Source of the DNA: Saprospiraceae bacterium
Lineage (GTDB): Bacteria; Bacteroidota; Bacteroidia; Chitinophagales; Saprospiraceae
Direction: 5' to 3'
Length of the DNA: 64,000 nt
Assembly (NCBI GenBank): GCA_016715105.1
Contig: JADKBO010000003.1
Coordinates: forward strand, 62,001-126,000
Positions within the stretch are counted from its first letter, which is position 1. Each line of letters begins with the position of its first letter. Positions 35,296 through 43,788 of this stretch are shown in pieces. A model generated the notes under the pieces. It saw nothing but the letters and a program-made list of their open reading frames with translations. It searched no databases and had not been told where the DNA came from. The position numbers and the translations under genes were made by a program.

Positions 35296-37488
35296 TTACT
35301 TTGTTTTGGAATCAAAAGATAAAACATCAAATTCTAGTTGCCTCAAGGATAAATCAGCGTCACGCAATTTTACCCTCACCTGATGACCCATTGCAATTTC
35401 GTGCCCGGAATGTTTGGATATGGCTTTCATTCTGCTTGCTGCCAAAACATAATTCTCAGGTAAATTTTTAAACTGCACCAAACCTTCCGCTTTGCTTTCC
35501 AACAATTCTACGAAGAAGCCTTTTTCAATCATTCCAGAAATCACTGCATCAAATTCTTGGCCAATCTTATCCATCATAAACTCTACTTGTTTATATTTCA
35601 AAGATTCCCGCTCAGCATCCATAGCTTTGCGTTCTTGTCTTGAAATATGTTTACACTTCGTTTCCAGGATTTCCTTATCCACTCTGTACATCCTTTCGTT
35701 GAGGTTTTCATGCAGAATCCTGTGTGCTAAAACGTCACTATATCTTCTGATGGGTGAAGTAAAGTGGCTATAATATTCAAATGCTAGACCATAATGTCCA
35801 ATGTTATTGCTGGTGTACTCCGCCTTAGCCATTGTTCTGATTGCCAGCGGTTCCAATACCTTAAGCAATTCATTTTGCTCGCTGGCTTTCGCCAATTCAT
35901 TGAATGATTTGGCAATATTTGCTGGTGTGTCCAACTTCATTTGGAATCCCAACTCTTTGGCAAAAAGTGCAAAATCGGTCAATCGATCGATATCTGGCTG
36001 ATCGTGTACTCTGTAGATGTATGGAATTTCCGGGCTACTCTTTTTGGCCATAAAATAGGCAACCTCCTTATTGGCCAATAGCATGAAATCTTCAATGAGC
36101 ATGTTGGCGTCCTTGCGTTCCTTCACATAAATGCCAATAGGTTTTTTATTTTCATCTAGTTTAAATCTGATTTCATCACTCTCAAAGTTAATGCTTCCAT
36201 TTTTAAATCTGTCCTTTCTGAGTTTATGAGCAATTTCGTTCACTTTACGTAAAACATCAGCCAAGTCACCTTCTCCACTTTCTAGTCGTTCTTGAGCCTC
36301 TTCATATGAAAATCTTCTTTTGGAATGGATGATGGTTTTTCCAATCCATTTGCTGGTTATTTTATGCTTCAGGTCAAAAGTAAAAACTGCTGAAAAGGTG
36401 TATTTATCCTCGTTGGCATTGAGCGAACAAAGGTCATTGCTGAGTTTTTCTGGTAACATTGGTAAAACTCTATCAACCAAGTAAACCGAAGTAGAACGCA
36501 AAAGCGCTTCTTTATCTAATGCAGAGTTTTCTTTCAAAAAATGGGTAACATCTGCAATGTGCACACCAATTTCTGTTTCATTGGTTTCCTCTATAAACCT
36601 ATAGGAAATAGCATCATCAAAATCTTTGGCATCTGCGGGATCAATGGTAAATGTGAGAATGTCCCTAAAGTCCCGGCGGATGGATTCTTCAAAGGAAGTG
36701 ATGCGGCCTTCCATGGTCATTGCTTCTCTCAGCGCCTCTTCTGGAAAATCAAGCTCAAATCCATTGCTGATGAGAATGGATTGCATCGCCACTTCATTGA
36801 GATCTGCTTCCGACAAAATTTCTCTCACCTTGCCCCACACTGATTTACTGTGCTCAGAGCCCCAGCTCGTTATATCAGCCACTACTCTATTGCCATCTTC
36901 AGCACCATTGAGGTCTTTCAATTTGACTAAAACTTCTGGAAATTGATTGACAAGTTCGGGTAGAATAATTCCATACTGGTTGAAAATTTTTAAAGTACCG
37001 ACCGTTTTAGACAAGGCCCTTTTCACTATTTCCACAACCTTTCCTTCTGGTTTCCTTTTGGACTTCATTTTCGGCACTTCCACCTTTACAATGTCCTTAT
37101 TCATCGCCCCTTTCAATAAATGCTCAGGTACATATACATCCTGTTCCTCTCCATCTACTACTATGTAAGCTGCTCCAGACCTGGTCATGTCCACTCTTCC
37201 CGTGACATAAGTTCTAGGATAAGCTTCGGTAGTTGCTTCTACCGTATTGCCTTTATTCCATTGATATTTCTCGCCTCCAGTATTGACTACAAGTCCTTCA
37301 TGAGCAAGCCTCACGAGGACATCATTGACAATTTCTTTGTCCTTGTCAATTCTTAACTTATCCATTAATTGCTTTGCATTGTATCTCTTTCTCGGAGTTG
37401 CGGCGAAGTGTTTGAGGAGGGCACTGGTTATTTGGGATACTGACCATGAAGATCTTCGGTCTCCCTTTCGGTGGGTATGTTTTGCCAT
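35296..37488 (-). CDS. rnr: Ribonuclease R
   Basis: The 730-residue exoribonuclease has an N-terminal helix-turn-helix part, cold-shock-type domains, the RNB catalytic domain with TIDPADAKDFDDAISY near residues 278-293 (the conserved aspartates bind metal), HYGLAFEYYSHFTSPIRRYSDVLAHR-type end of RNB (in pieces HYGLAFEYYSHFTS, PIRRYSDV) and a C-terminal S1 domain. It degrades structured RNA 3' to 5'. The S1 tail lacks a long lysine-rich end. It is transcribed away from the heat-shock genes; the gap of 313 bases holds both promoters. Confidence 0.96.
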   Translation of the reverse strand: MAKHTHRKGDRRSSWSVSQITSALLKHFAATPRKRYNAKQLMDKLRIDKDKEIVNDVLVRLAHEGLVVNTGGEKYQWNKGNTVEATTEAYPRTYVTGRVDMTRSGAAYIVVDGEEQDVYVPEHLLKGAMNKDIVKVEVPKMKSKRKPEGKVVEIVKRALSKTVGTLKIFNQYGIILPELVNQFPEVLVKLKDLNGAEDGNRVVADITSWGSEHSKSVWGKVREILSEADLNEVAMQSILISNGFELDFPEEALREAMTMEGRITSFEESIRRDFRDILTFTIDPADAKDFDDAISYRFIEETNETEIGVHIADVTHFLKENSALDKEALLRSTSVYLVDRVLPMLPEKLSNDLCSLNANEDKYTFSAVFTFDLKHKITSKWIGKTIIHSKRRFSYEEAQERLESGEGDLADVLRKVNEIAHKLRKDRFKNGSINFESDEIRFKLDENKKPIGIYVKERKDANMLIEDFMLLANKEVAYFMAKKSSPEIPYIYRVHDQPDIDRLTDFALFAKELGFQMKLDTPANIAKSFNELAKASEQNELLKVLEPLAIRTMAKAEYTSNNIGHYGLAFEYYSHFTSPIRRYSDVLAHRILHENLNERMYRVDKEILETKCKHISRQERKAMDAERESLKYKQVEFMMDKIGQEFDAVISGMIEKGFFVELLESKAEGLVQFKNLPENYVLAASRMKAISKHSGHEIAMGHQVRVKLRDADLSLRQLEFDVLSFDSKTK

Positions 37489-37801
37489 AATTATCTATTA
37501 AAATTCATTGGTTGGATTCAAAGGGTTCTTTGATTTGAATGATTTGGTGTTTTAAAAAATGAAAGTCTAGACTTCCAAGACTTTCTATTGCTAATATAAT
37601 CAATTTGATTTGTAAGCACTACTCCCATAATAAAAAGCTTCCATTAAGATTTGAGATACTGTCATAATGTCATCTTAAAATTTAATTATATGTCATTATG
37701 TCATTTATAGTGGCTCGATTCTGCAATGTTGTCGCTTAAAATGCTCATGGTATTTAATTTGATCTATGTGTTTTATCTTTTTAAAACAAAAAACAAAGAC
37801 A
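37489..37801. other. Divergent control region of rnr and hsp20 genes
   Basis: No protein gene is visible in these 313 bases. An open frame starts at 37766, but its first twelve residues are not like small heat-shock proteins, so the ATG at 37802 is taken as the start. The stretch holds the paired TGTCATwATGTCAT elements listed separately and must contain the promoters of the divergent genes. Confidence 0.6.
37660..37704 (+). promoter_or_regulatory. Paired TGTCAT elements upstream of the small heat-shock genes
   Basis: TGTCATAATGTCAT at 37660-37673 and TGTCATTATGTCAT at 37691-37704 are two copies of a 14-base direct-repeat motif, 31 bases apart start to start, three helical turns. They lie about 100-140 bases before the hsp20 start. 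They look like binding sites for a regulator or an activator of the heat-shock pair; no factor can be named from sequence. Confidence 0.5.
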
Positions 37802-38209
37802 ATGTATTATTCAGCGCATAGATCAACACCATTCAACAACTTATTTAAGCCGGTTATGGATGAAATTTTCAGTGAAATCAACAAATTTGAACACAACATC
37901 GGTAAACCTGCTGCCAACATCCTTGACAATGATGTTAACTACGAAATCCACTTATTTGTTCCTGGTTATGAAAAATCAGACTTCAATATCTCTTTGAAGG
38001 AAGGTAAAATAACCTTGGCATCAGAAAAACAATCCACTGGAGAAGGGTATAAAGTTTCAGAATTTAAAATAACTCCTTTCACGAGAAGTTTTACCATTCC
38101 TCAAGGAGTTGATGCAAGCGAAATCAAAGCTTCCTATGAAAATGGAATTTTAAAAGTGGTTTTCCAAAAAGCTCAAGAAACTCAAGCTAGAACCATAGAA
38201 ATAATCTAA
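37802..38209 (+). CDS. Small heat-shock protein (Hsp20 family)
   Basis: The protein (135 residues from this ATG) has a short N-terminal arm, the alpha-crystallin domain (about 35-125) with NYEIHLFVPGYEKSDFNISLKEGKITL and a closing IKASYENGILKVVF, and an IEII tail resembling the IxI motif that drives oligomer assembly. It would hold unfolding proteins as an ATP-independent chaperone in the cytosol. It is the first of two tandem hsp20 genes. Confidence 0.93.
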   Translation: MYYSAHRSTPFNNLFKPVMDEIFSEINKFEHNIGKPAANILDNDVNYEIHLFVPGYEKSDFNISLKEGKITLASEKQSTGEGYKVSEFKITPFTRSFTIPQGVDASEIKASYENGILKVVFQKAQETQARTIEII

Positions 38210-38235
38210 TTCTTTAACTAATAAATATTTTAAAA

Positions 38236-38649
38236 ATGAGAAATAACGTTTTTTTCCCGACAGCATTTGACAAAGCATTTACACGTCACCCAAAAAGGTA
38301 TGACTGGAACCAATTTGTCCAAAACCCATCTGTAAATATATCAGAGTCTGACGACCAGTTTTTGATTGAATTGGCTGCACCTGGTTTATCTAAGGAAGAT
38401 TTTGAATTGAAAATCGAAAAAGATTTGTTGACCGTTTCTTCTAAAAAAGAAGAGTCTACGGAAGAAAAAGATGGCAAATTTACCCGAAGAGAATTCAATT
38501 TCACCTCTTTTACAAGGTCTTTCCACTTGCCAGAAATCGTAGACAATGATGCGATCAAAGCCAGTTATTCAGACGGGATATTGAAGATCCAACTTCCCAA
38601 GAATGTTGAATTGATCAAAGAAAAAGTAAAAACAATAGAAATAGCATAA
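38236..38649 (+). CDS. Small heat-shock protein (Hsp20 family), second copy
   Basis: The 137-residue protein has the same plan as its neighbour: alpha-crystallin domain with FLIELAAPGLSKEDFELKIEKDLLTVSSK, FTSFTRSFHLPE and IKASYSDGILKIQLPK, and a C-terminal IEIA. It begins 26 bases after the first hsp20 gene, so they form a two-gene operon and probably hetero-oligomers. A terminator hairpin follows at 38706-38740. The two proteins are clearly diverged, so this is an old duplication. Confidence 0.94.
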   Translation: MRNNVFFPTAFDKAFTRHPKRYDWNQFVQNPSVNISESDDQFLIELAAPGLSKEDFELKIEKDLLTVSSKKEESTEEKDGKFTRREFNFTSFTRSFHLPEIVDNDAIKASYSDGILKIQLPKNVELIKEKVKTIEIA

Positions 38650-38705
38650 GCTATACGAGAATGATTACAACATCATTGGGATTGTAATCGAGTATTTGGG
38701 ATGAG

Positions 38706-38740
38706 GGTGTACCACGTCAAAGGATATGGTACACCTTTTT
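38706..38740 (+). terminator. Rho-independent terminator of the hsp20 operon
   Basis: GGTGTACC (38706-38713) pairs perfectly with GGTACACC (38728-38735) and is followed by five T. It lies 57 bases after the second hsp20 stop codon and before the convergent RNase G gene. Confidence 0.75.
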
Positions 38741-38745
38741 ATTTT

Positions 38746-40296
38746 TTAATCCAATCGAATTTCGTCGCCATCACGGTCAAAAAACCGGTATGCAAAAATG
38801 TCAAGATCCATATCTTCACTTAGCTTGATCCACTTTCGATACTTCAAAAACCACTTAATTTGTATGCTTTTAAAGCCTGTGGTAAGGTAAGCCCTAAGGA
38901 ATGGGTGAGCAACTATTGACAATTTAGCGTTTGGTCTGTTTTGCAGGATAAATTCCAAATCCCGGACAATATTGTCTACAGCCAAAATAACCGGCACTGA
39001 TTTTCCAGTGCCTTGGCAAGTGGCGCAAACCTCCTGCGTATCTATATTGACTGCTGGTCTCACCCTTTGGCGAGTGATTTGCATCAAGCCAAATTTACTG
39101 AGAGGCAAAATGGTGTGTTGTGCTCTATCGTTTTTCATGAATTCTTTCATGATCCTGAAAAGCTCCACTTTGCTATCATTGTTTCGCATGTCAATGAAGT
39201 CAATCACAATGAGTCCGCCGATATCTCTGAGTCGCAATTGTCTGGCAATTTCTTCTCCAGCTTCTGCATTTACAAGCAAAGAAGCATCTTCTTGATCACG
39301 CTTTAGAGCTTTAGGACCACTATTGACGTCAATAACGTGCATTGCTTCTGTTGGCTCGATGACAATATAGGCACCACTTGGCATGGTTGAAGTTTTTCCA
39401 AAAGATGACTTCACCTGTCGGCTTACCTCAAACTGATCAAAGATGGGTTTGCTGCCTTTGTACATTTGTACAATTCCAATTTTATCCGGTGCAACACTTT
39501 TCATAAAGTCCCGCACACCATCGTAGATCTCCTTGCTATTTACAGTAATCTTCGTGAAATTTTCACTCAGAATGTCTCTGAGAATAGATTGCGTTTTATC
39601 TATTTCGCTCAACAATTTACCTGGCTCTGTAGCAACTCGGAGTTCTGTGTAGATTTTTTCCCACTTTTCTGAAAGTTCCCGAATTTCAGTATGCAAATCA
39701 GCTACCTTTTTTCCCTCAGCGGCAGTTCTTACGATGGCTCCAAAACCTTTTGGTTTGATGCTTTCAACCAACACTTTGAGTCTTTTGCGCTCTTCGGCGC
39801 TTCCAATTTTTTTGGAAACTGCAACAGTATCAGAAAATGGTGCCAACACCAGATACCTCCCAGGAAGGGTAATTTCACAACTGAGCCTAGGTCCTTTGGT
39901 AGAAATTGGTTCTTTCAACACTTGAACAAGCACCATCTCATTTTTTCCAAAGACATTGTCGATCTTCCCGTTTTTGGGATTATCACCTTCTCGTTCAAAA
40001 TTGTCTAAAAGATGAGTGTTGTATTTTTTCTTGAGAATGTCATTGGTATATTTTGACAATGACTTGATCTGAGGACCTAGATCGGTGTAATGTAAGAAAG
40101 CATCCTTCCTGCTGCCAATGTCCATAAATGCAGCATTGAGACTGGGCATTGTCTTCTTTATTTGCCCCAAAAATATATCTCCAACAGAAAAACTTACACT
40201 AGTTTTTTGACGATGAAGCTCTACCAGCTTACCGTTTTCCAACAATGCTATTTCTACTTCTGTAGGAGAAGAATTAATGACTAATTCTTTTTCCAC
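38746..40296 (-). CDS. rng: Ribonuclease G/E family protein
   Basis: The 516-residue endoribonuclease has an N-terminal S1 domain (about 37-120), the catalytic region with VIDVNSGPKALKRDQEDA and GGLIVIDFIDMR supplying the metal-binding aspartates, and the Zn-link CATCQGTGKS near 425-434. It lacks the long unstructured C-terminal scaffold of RNase E, so it is the RNase G type, acting in rRNA and mRNA processing. It follows HU, a TPR protein and a small basic protein on the same strand, a layout conserved in Bacteroidota. Confidence 0.95.
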   Translation of the reverse strand: MEKELVINSSPTEVEIALLENGKLVELHRQKTSVSFSVGDIFLGQIKKTMPSLNAAFMDIGSRKDAFLHYTDLGPQIKSLSKYTNDILKKKYNTHLLDNFEREGDNPKNGKIDNVFGKNEMVLVQVLKEPISTKGPRLSCEITLPGRYLVLAPFSDTVAVSKKIGSAEERKRLKVLVESIKPKGFGAIVRTAAEGKKVADLHTEIRELSEKWEKIYTELRVATEPGKLLSEIDKTQSILRDILSENFTKITVNSKEIYDGVRDFMKSVAPDKIGIVQMYKGSKPIFDQFEVSRQVKSSFGKTSTMPSGAYIVIEPTEAMHVIDVNSGPKALKRDQEDASLLVNAEAGEEIARQLRLRDIGGLIVIDFIDMRNNDSKVELFRIMKEFMKNDRAQHTILPLSKFGLMQITRQRVRPAVNIDTQEVCATCQGTGKSVPVILAVDNIVRDLEFILQNRPNAKLSIVAHPFLRAYLTTGFKSIQIKWFLKYRKWIKLSEDMDLDIFAYRFFDRDGDEIRLD

Positions 40297-40356
40297 AGTA
40301 TATCTTTTGCAGTAATGCTCAACGCATAACTTATTAAAAAATTGACAAAATCAATA

Positions 40357-40395
40357 AATTGACTTGAATTCTGGTTAGCGGAATTAAGTCAATTA
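40357..40395 (-). promoter_or_regulatory. Inverted repeat in the rng leader
   Basis: ATTGACTTGAATTC and GAATTAAGTCAAT form a near-perfect hairpin (one bulge) around a 9-base loop, 61-99 bases upstream of the rng start codon. It has no T run on the rng side, so it is more likely a regulatory or stabilising leader structure or an operator than a terminator. Confidence 0.45.
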
Positions 40396-40653
40396 CAGTA
40401 TAAGTAGAAAGCTCACTATTGGATAACATTCAAAAACTCAATAAATAACACTGAATAAACGAACTCAATGATTTACAAGCTAAATCTGAGACTGAACGTG
40501 ATCACTTAAACCTACATTAAGGCAAAGTAAAATCATTCATCACCAATATCAACAAATAGTATAAGTATAATAATAAAACAAAATTACAAATGCGAAACCA
40601 CATTTGTAGCATTGAAAGGGGCAAATTATAATTTTCTTTTTTAAAACAGAAGA

Positions 40654-40692
40654 AAGGTTATCCCCATTATCAACTATAACGAGGATAACCTT
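40654..40692 (-). terminator. Possible terminator of the HU-TPR-basic protein unit
   Basis: On the minus strand AAGGTTATCC (40692-40683) pairs with GGATAACCTT (40663-40654) and is followed by TCTTCTGTTTT. It lies 9 bases after the stop codon of the small basic protein. The T tract is imperfect and the loop is 19 bases. Confidence 0.5.
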
Positions 40693-40700
40693 ATATCATT

Positions 40701-40790
40701 TTACTTCTTCTTATGTCTGTTCTTTCTAAGACGCTTCTTTCTCTTGTGTGTAGCAATCTTATGTCTTTTTCTTTTTTTACCGCAAGGCAT
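40701..40790 (-). CDS. 29-residue COX24/AURKAIP1-type basic protein
   Basis: This tiny gene encodes MPCGKKRKRHKIATHKRKKR followed by LRKNRHKKK. About 60 percent of its residues are Lys or Arg. It matches the COX24/AURKAIP1-domain small proteins annotated in Bacteroidota, relatives of mitochondrial ribosomal protein mS38, so a ribosomal role is likely but not proven here. It sits between the TPR gene and rng, its usual place, and has a terminator-like hairpin after it. It is too short for ordinary gene callers and easily missed. Confidence 0.85.
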   Translation of the reverse strand: MPCGKKRKRHKIATHKRKKRLRKNRHKKK

Positions 40791-40820
40791 GTTTACATAA
40801 TTTTGTTAAATTAAAAAATA

Positions 40821-41600
40821 TTATTTCTTGTTGCAAGTTTCGAGGTATTGATCTCTCAACTCACTATTTCCTTTTCTATCATAAACTTCTGCCATGAGGC
40901 AATGAGCCATTTGATTTTCAGGTTCAAGTTTCAAAACTGTTTCCAGGCGTTCAACCGCACGATCCAATTGATTGGTTTGTAAAGCCAGGCGTGCCAATTG
41001 ATTCATCACAGCAGTATTTTCAGGATATTTGGTGTTTAAATCTCTTAACATCAAAATACCCTTCATTGGTTCCTCCTTCAAAGGTCGCTCTACATAAACG
41101 AGTGCTTCATTGATTTGGAAATCCAATTGTTGAGGATCCAAAGAGCGAGCGTTTTCAAAAGCTTTTACTGCTTTATCCGCAGCAAAATCTTTGGTAACTT
41201 CGTCACTTTCGCTTTTTATGGCAAGCAAATAAGTGGTACCAGCAATTGACCACGAATCAGCATCATTGATCAGCTTTGCAACTTCTTCTGCATAGTAACC
41301 AGAAATAGTAGGAAAACCATAATCATACCAAGTTGATGCATAGTTTTTCAAAACGTCAGCCTTTTCAGAACCCTCAGCCTTATCTGCGTCGGATTTCAGG
41401 TTTTGCAAAATGGTATTTTGCTCAACAGAGAGTTTGTTCCTAGCTGAAATAAGCAAATTGTCAATACTGGTAACTTCCAGATTTTGAGATCTGGTCTTTT
41501 CCAGATCTTTGATATTTTTGGGCTTGTGGTCAAAACCAAAATAAAGTAGTGCTACCAATACTACAGAAAGGATAATTACAATATTTTGTGCTTTTAGCAT
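40821..41600 (-). CDS. TPR protein with N-terminal membrane anchor
   Basis: The 259-residue protein has one N-terminal helix (about 5-24), a charged linker and at least three TPR units in the C-terminal half, clearest in NTAVMNQLARLALQTNQLDRAVERLETVLKLEPEN and MAHCLMAEVYDRKGNSELRDQYLETC. The anchor places the TPR part at the periplasmic side. The conserved position between HU and RNase G suggests a housekeeping role, but none is established that I can name. It starts 15 bases after the HU stop codon. Confidence 0.8.
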   Translation of the reverse strand: MLKAQNIVIILSVVLVALLYFGFDHKPKNIKDLEKTRSQNLEVTSIDNLLISARNKLSVEQNTILQNLKSDADKAEGSEKADVLKNYASTWYDYGFPTISGYYAEEVAKLINDADSWSIAGTTYLLAIKSESDEVTKDFAADKAVKAFENARSLDPQQLDFQINEALVYVERPLKEEPMKGILMLRDLNTKYPENTAVMNQLARLALQTNQLDRAVERLETVLKLEPENQMAHCLMAEVYDRKGNSELRDQYLETCNKK

Positions 41601-41615
41601 AAACCTTTTTAACTA

Positions 41616-41930
41616 TTAATCGTCGTCTCCGTCGTCTTCAGGAAGAGAATTTACATTGTCTTTTACCTGCTCAACAAAAATCTTAGCTGGTTTGAAAGAT
41701 GGAATGTAGTGTTCAGGAATTTCGATAGCCTTATTCTTTTTAATGTGTCTACCAATTTTCTTAGCTCTTCTTTTGATAACAAAAGAACCAAACCCTCTAA
41801 TATATACGTTTTCACCTCCTGCCAGAGAATCCCTTACTTCAGTAAAAAAAGACTCCAATGTCACCAGTACGTCTACTTTTGCTACTCCCGTTTTCTCAGC
41901 TATAGAAGAAACTAAGTCTGCTTTCCTCAT
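41616..41930 (-). CDS. HU-family DNA-binding protein
   Basis: The 104-residue protein shows the HU/IHF fold: MRKADLVSSIAEKTGVAKVDV at the N-terminus, the turn VYIRGFGSFVIKRRAKKIGRHIKKNKAIEIPEHYIPSFKPAK carrying the DNA-binding arm (in pieces GFGSFVIKRRAKK, IPEHYIPSFKPAK) and an acidic tail EDDGDDD. HU bends and packages DNA. The acidic tail is longer than in classical HU. It heads the HU-TPR-basic protein-rng run. Confidence 0.93.
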   Translation of the reverse strand: MRKADLVSSIAEKTGVAKVDVLVTLESFFTEVRDSLAGGENVYIRGFGSFVIKRRAKKIGRHIKKNKAIEIPEHYIPSFKPAKIFVEQVKDNVNSLPEDDGDDD

Positions 41931-42311
41931 CTATACAATTTTATATTTTGATACTAATTTTTCCAAAAGAGGTGCAAATTTCTAAATATTTATGGAAACT
42001 CAAAATTATTGAGCTTATTTTTCATCAATTTAATCGAGTTTTTTTCAAGATAACGTATTCATTTACAGTAATTTGAAATTTGCTCGTTTTTATTGCCATA
42101 TATTATTTGGCTCATTTACGCTAGTTACCCTCTTACCTTCGGCATATATTCGTACGACAGATAGTTTACAATAAATTAAAATGGAGTTGTCCTCTGGTTT
42201 ACATCTATTAAATGTATCAATCTTTCATATTCTAATACGTAAACACATTTGTGATTAGTATCTTTGCAATTGTAAAGGTCTTTTAAAAAACTGCCTCAAA
42301 AAGAAATATCT
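41931..42311. other. Divergent intergenic region
   Basis: These 381 AT-rich bases contain no protein gene I can support. They must hold the promoter of the HU operon on one side and of the secreted thioredoxin-fold protein on the other; a -7-like TATCTTTG at 42259-42266 belongs to the latter. Confidence 0.6.
42259..42266 (+). promoter_or_regulatory. Possible Bacteroidota -7 element
   Basis: TATCTTTG fits the TAnnTTTG element of the primary sigma factor in Bacteroidota and lies 46 bases before the start at 42312. No matching TTTG was found at the -33 position. Confidence 0.35.
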
Positions 42312-43337
42312 ATGTTGAAGATTAAATTTGTGATCCTGTGTTTGCTTTTTGTTCAATTTACTTTTGCCCAAAATTACAAGTCATCTCAATCCACTTTGGT
42401 GATCAAAAAGACCGCTGATTGGTGTCCATTTTGTGGTACCTACGGTTGGGACTTTTTCGATGGTCTGTATAAAGATGTCAAAAGTAATCCAGATGCCATT
42501 TTGATAGCCATGCATTATTCTGGCGGTTTGCAAAATGCACCATCTTTGGAAATTACCAACAACTTTAATGTACCTGGTCAACCTGTATTTGTTGTAAATA
42601 ATGCTGATATATTGGTAAATTCCTCAAATGTAAATGCTAAGATCACCCAAGTAAAGTCGACCATCAGTTCCAATGGACAATTGGTTTCACCCATTGGAGT
42701 AGATTTAGCCTTATTCAAAACCGGAAATAACTTCACGGCTACCATAAGTGCAAAAGCCAATCAAGACCTCAATGGAGTCAATACATTTGCTGGTTTATAC
42801 TTGGTGAGAAATAACCTGGTGCACAATCAATCTGGAAGAAACACTTCGGCGGTTCACATCAATGTTCTAGAAAAAAACCTTATTGCAGAAAGCACTTGGG
42901 GTAAACCACTCTTTACTGGCAACATTGCCAAAAATAACACCACTTCCGTTGAGGTGCCAATTTCAAGTTTTGCTACCAGTGCAGATCTTAAATTATTATT
43001 GATCGTGTGGAATAAATTACCAAATGGGTCTTATGCTTTTTTGAATGCTCAAATGATCAATTCCAATAGTATCACAACCTCAAACGTGGATTTGAGCATT
43101 GCAGAATCTTTGACAGTGACCCCTGTTGAAAATTCAATAAAAATAAGTTGGCCAGGAAGAAAAATAGATCAAGCTATTTTGACGAACCAACTTGGACAAA
43201 TAGTTCCATTGCAAAAAATAGATGGGCAAGGTGCTGAAGTAATTTTCTCAAAACCATCTTTACCTATTGGTGTCTATCAAGTGAGTGTCATCAGTGAAGG
43301 TAAAAAGGCTACTAAATCTATTTTCTTAAACGAATAA
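42312..43337 (+). CDS. Secreted thioredoxin-fold protein with type IX sorting domain
   Basis: The 341-residue protein has a signal peptide ending TFAQ, a thioredoxin-like domain with redox motif WCPFC (residues 37-41; Cys38 and Cys41) and PGQPVFVV supplying the cis-proline, a beta region like Omp28-type proteins, and a C-terminal domain of about 80 residues with VTPVENSIKISW, ILTNQLGQIV and LPIGVYQVSV that looks like a type A type IX sorting domain. It would be secreted across the outer membrane by the Por machinery and anchored or released. The partner substrate is unknown. Confidence 0.8.
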   Translation: MLKIKFVILCLLFVQFTFAQNYKSSQSTLVIKKTADWCPFCGTYGWDFFDGLYKDVKSNPDAILIAMHYSGGLQNAPSLEITNNFNVPGQPVFVVNNADILVNSSNVNAKITQVKSTISSNGQLVSPIGVDLALFKTGNNFTATISAKANQDLNGVNTFAGLYLVRNNLVHNQSGRNTSAVHINVLEKNLIAESTWGKPLFTGNIAKNNTTSVEVPISSFATSADLKLLLIVWNKLPNGSYAFLNAQMINSNSITTSNVDLSIAESLTVTPVENSIKISWPGRKIDQAILTNQLGQIVPLQKIDGQGAEVIFSKPSLPIGVYQVSVISEGKKATKSIFLNE

Positions 43338-43563
43338 GCAATCAAATTTTGAGAAGTAAATTTTAATACTTCTCTAGACCTGGGACGAAAGAGGATAGAT
43401 GAAAGTTCAATAAATGGGACCATTCTACATATGGTTAGAAAAATTCTTATATTTTTTTCACTTGGCCTTTTTCCCAAACCTTGAAATAAAAAAGATTTCT
43501 TTTTTTTAAGTTAAAAGAAAAAAGTATAGTAAAAGTGTAGTATATGACACCTAAAGACTTCTG

Positions 43564-43785
43564 TCATCTCTCTTCTTTCATCTTTTTTCTTCTAATGTCG
43601 ATTGCTGCTTCTCGGCCTACTTCACTTTCTGTATAAAAAAGAGCTCTGACGTCAATTGATTTTTCTGTGATGACCTGATGTTGGGCTTTGACAGCTGGGA
43701 TATGATGATTCATCCATTTTAATGAAACAATTAAGGCAATAATCAACATTATAAAAGCGCCGCAGTTTCTTATCATTTTGATCAT
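43564..43785 (-). CDS. Small membrane-anchored protein of unknown function
   Basis: The 73-residue protein has one helix (about 9-23) and a charged tail ending RRKKMKEER. It starts 3 bases after the stop codon of the YeiH-type transporter gene, so it is probably cotranscribed and may be an accessory subunit, which is inference. I do not recognise a family. Confidence 0.55.
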   Translation of the reverse strand: MIKMIRNCGAFIMLIIALIVSLKWMNHHIPAVKAQHQVITEKSIDVRALFYTESEVGREAAIDIRRKKMKEER

Positions 43786-43788
43786 GAC

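Larger units (their letters stand above)
40297..40700. other. Non-coding leader region of rng
   Basis: No protein gene is visible. The stretch contains the hairpin at 40357-40395 described separately, the terminator-like stem at 40654-40692 and AT-rich sequence that must hold the promoter of rng. A long 5' leader for RNase G would fit autoregulation, which is known for RNase E in enterobacteria; here it is inference only. Confidence 0.55.

Noticed and set aside
36541..36946. Open frames on the plus strand inside rnr
   Set aside because: They are shadows of the RNase R coding sequence and show no recognisable protein.
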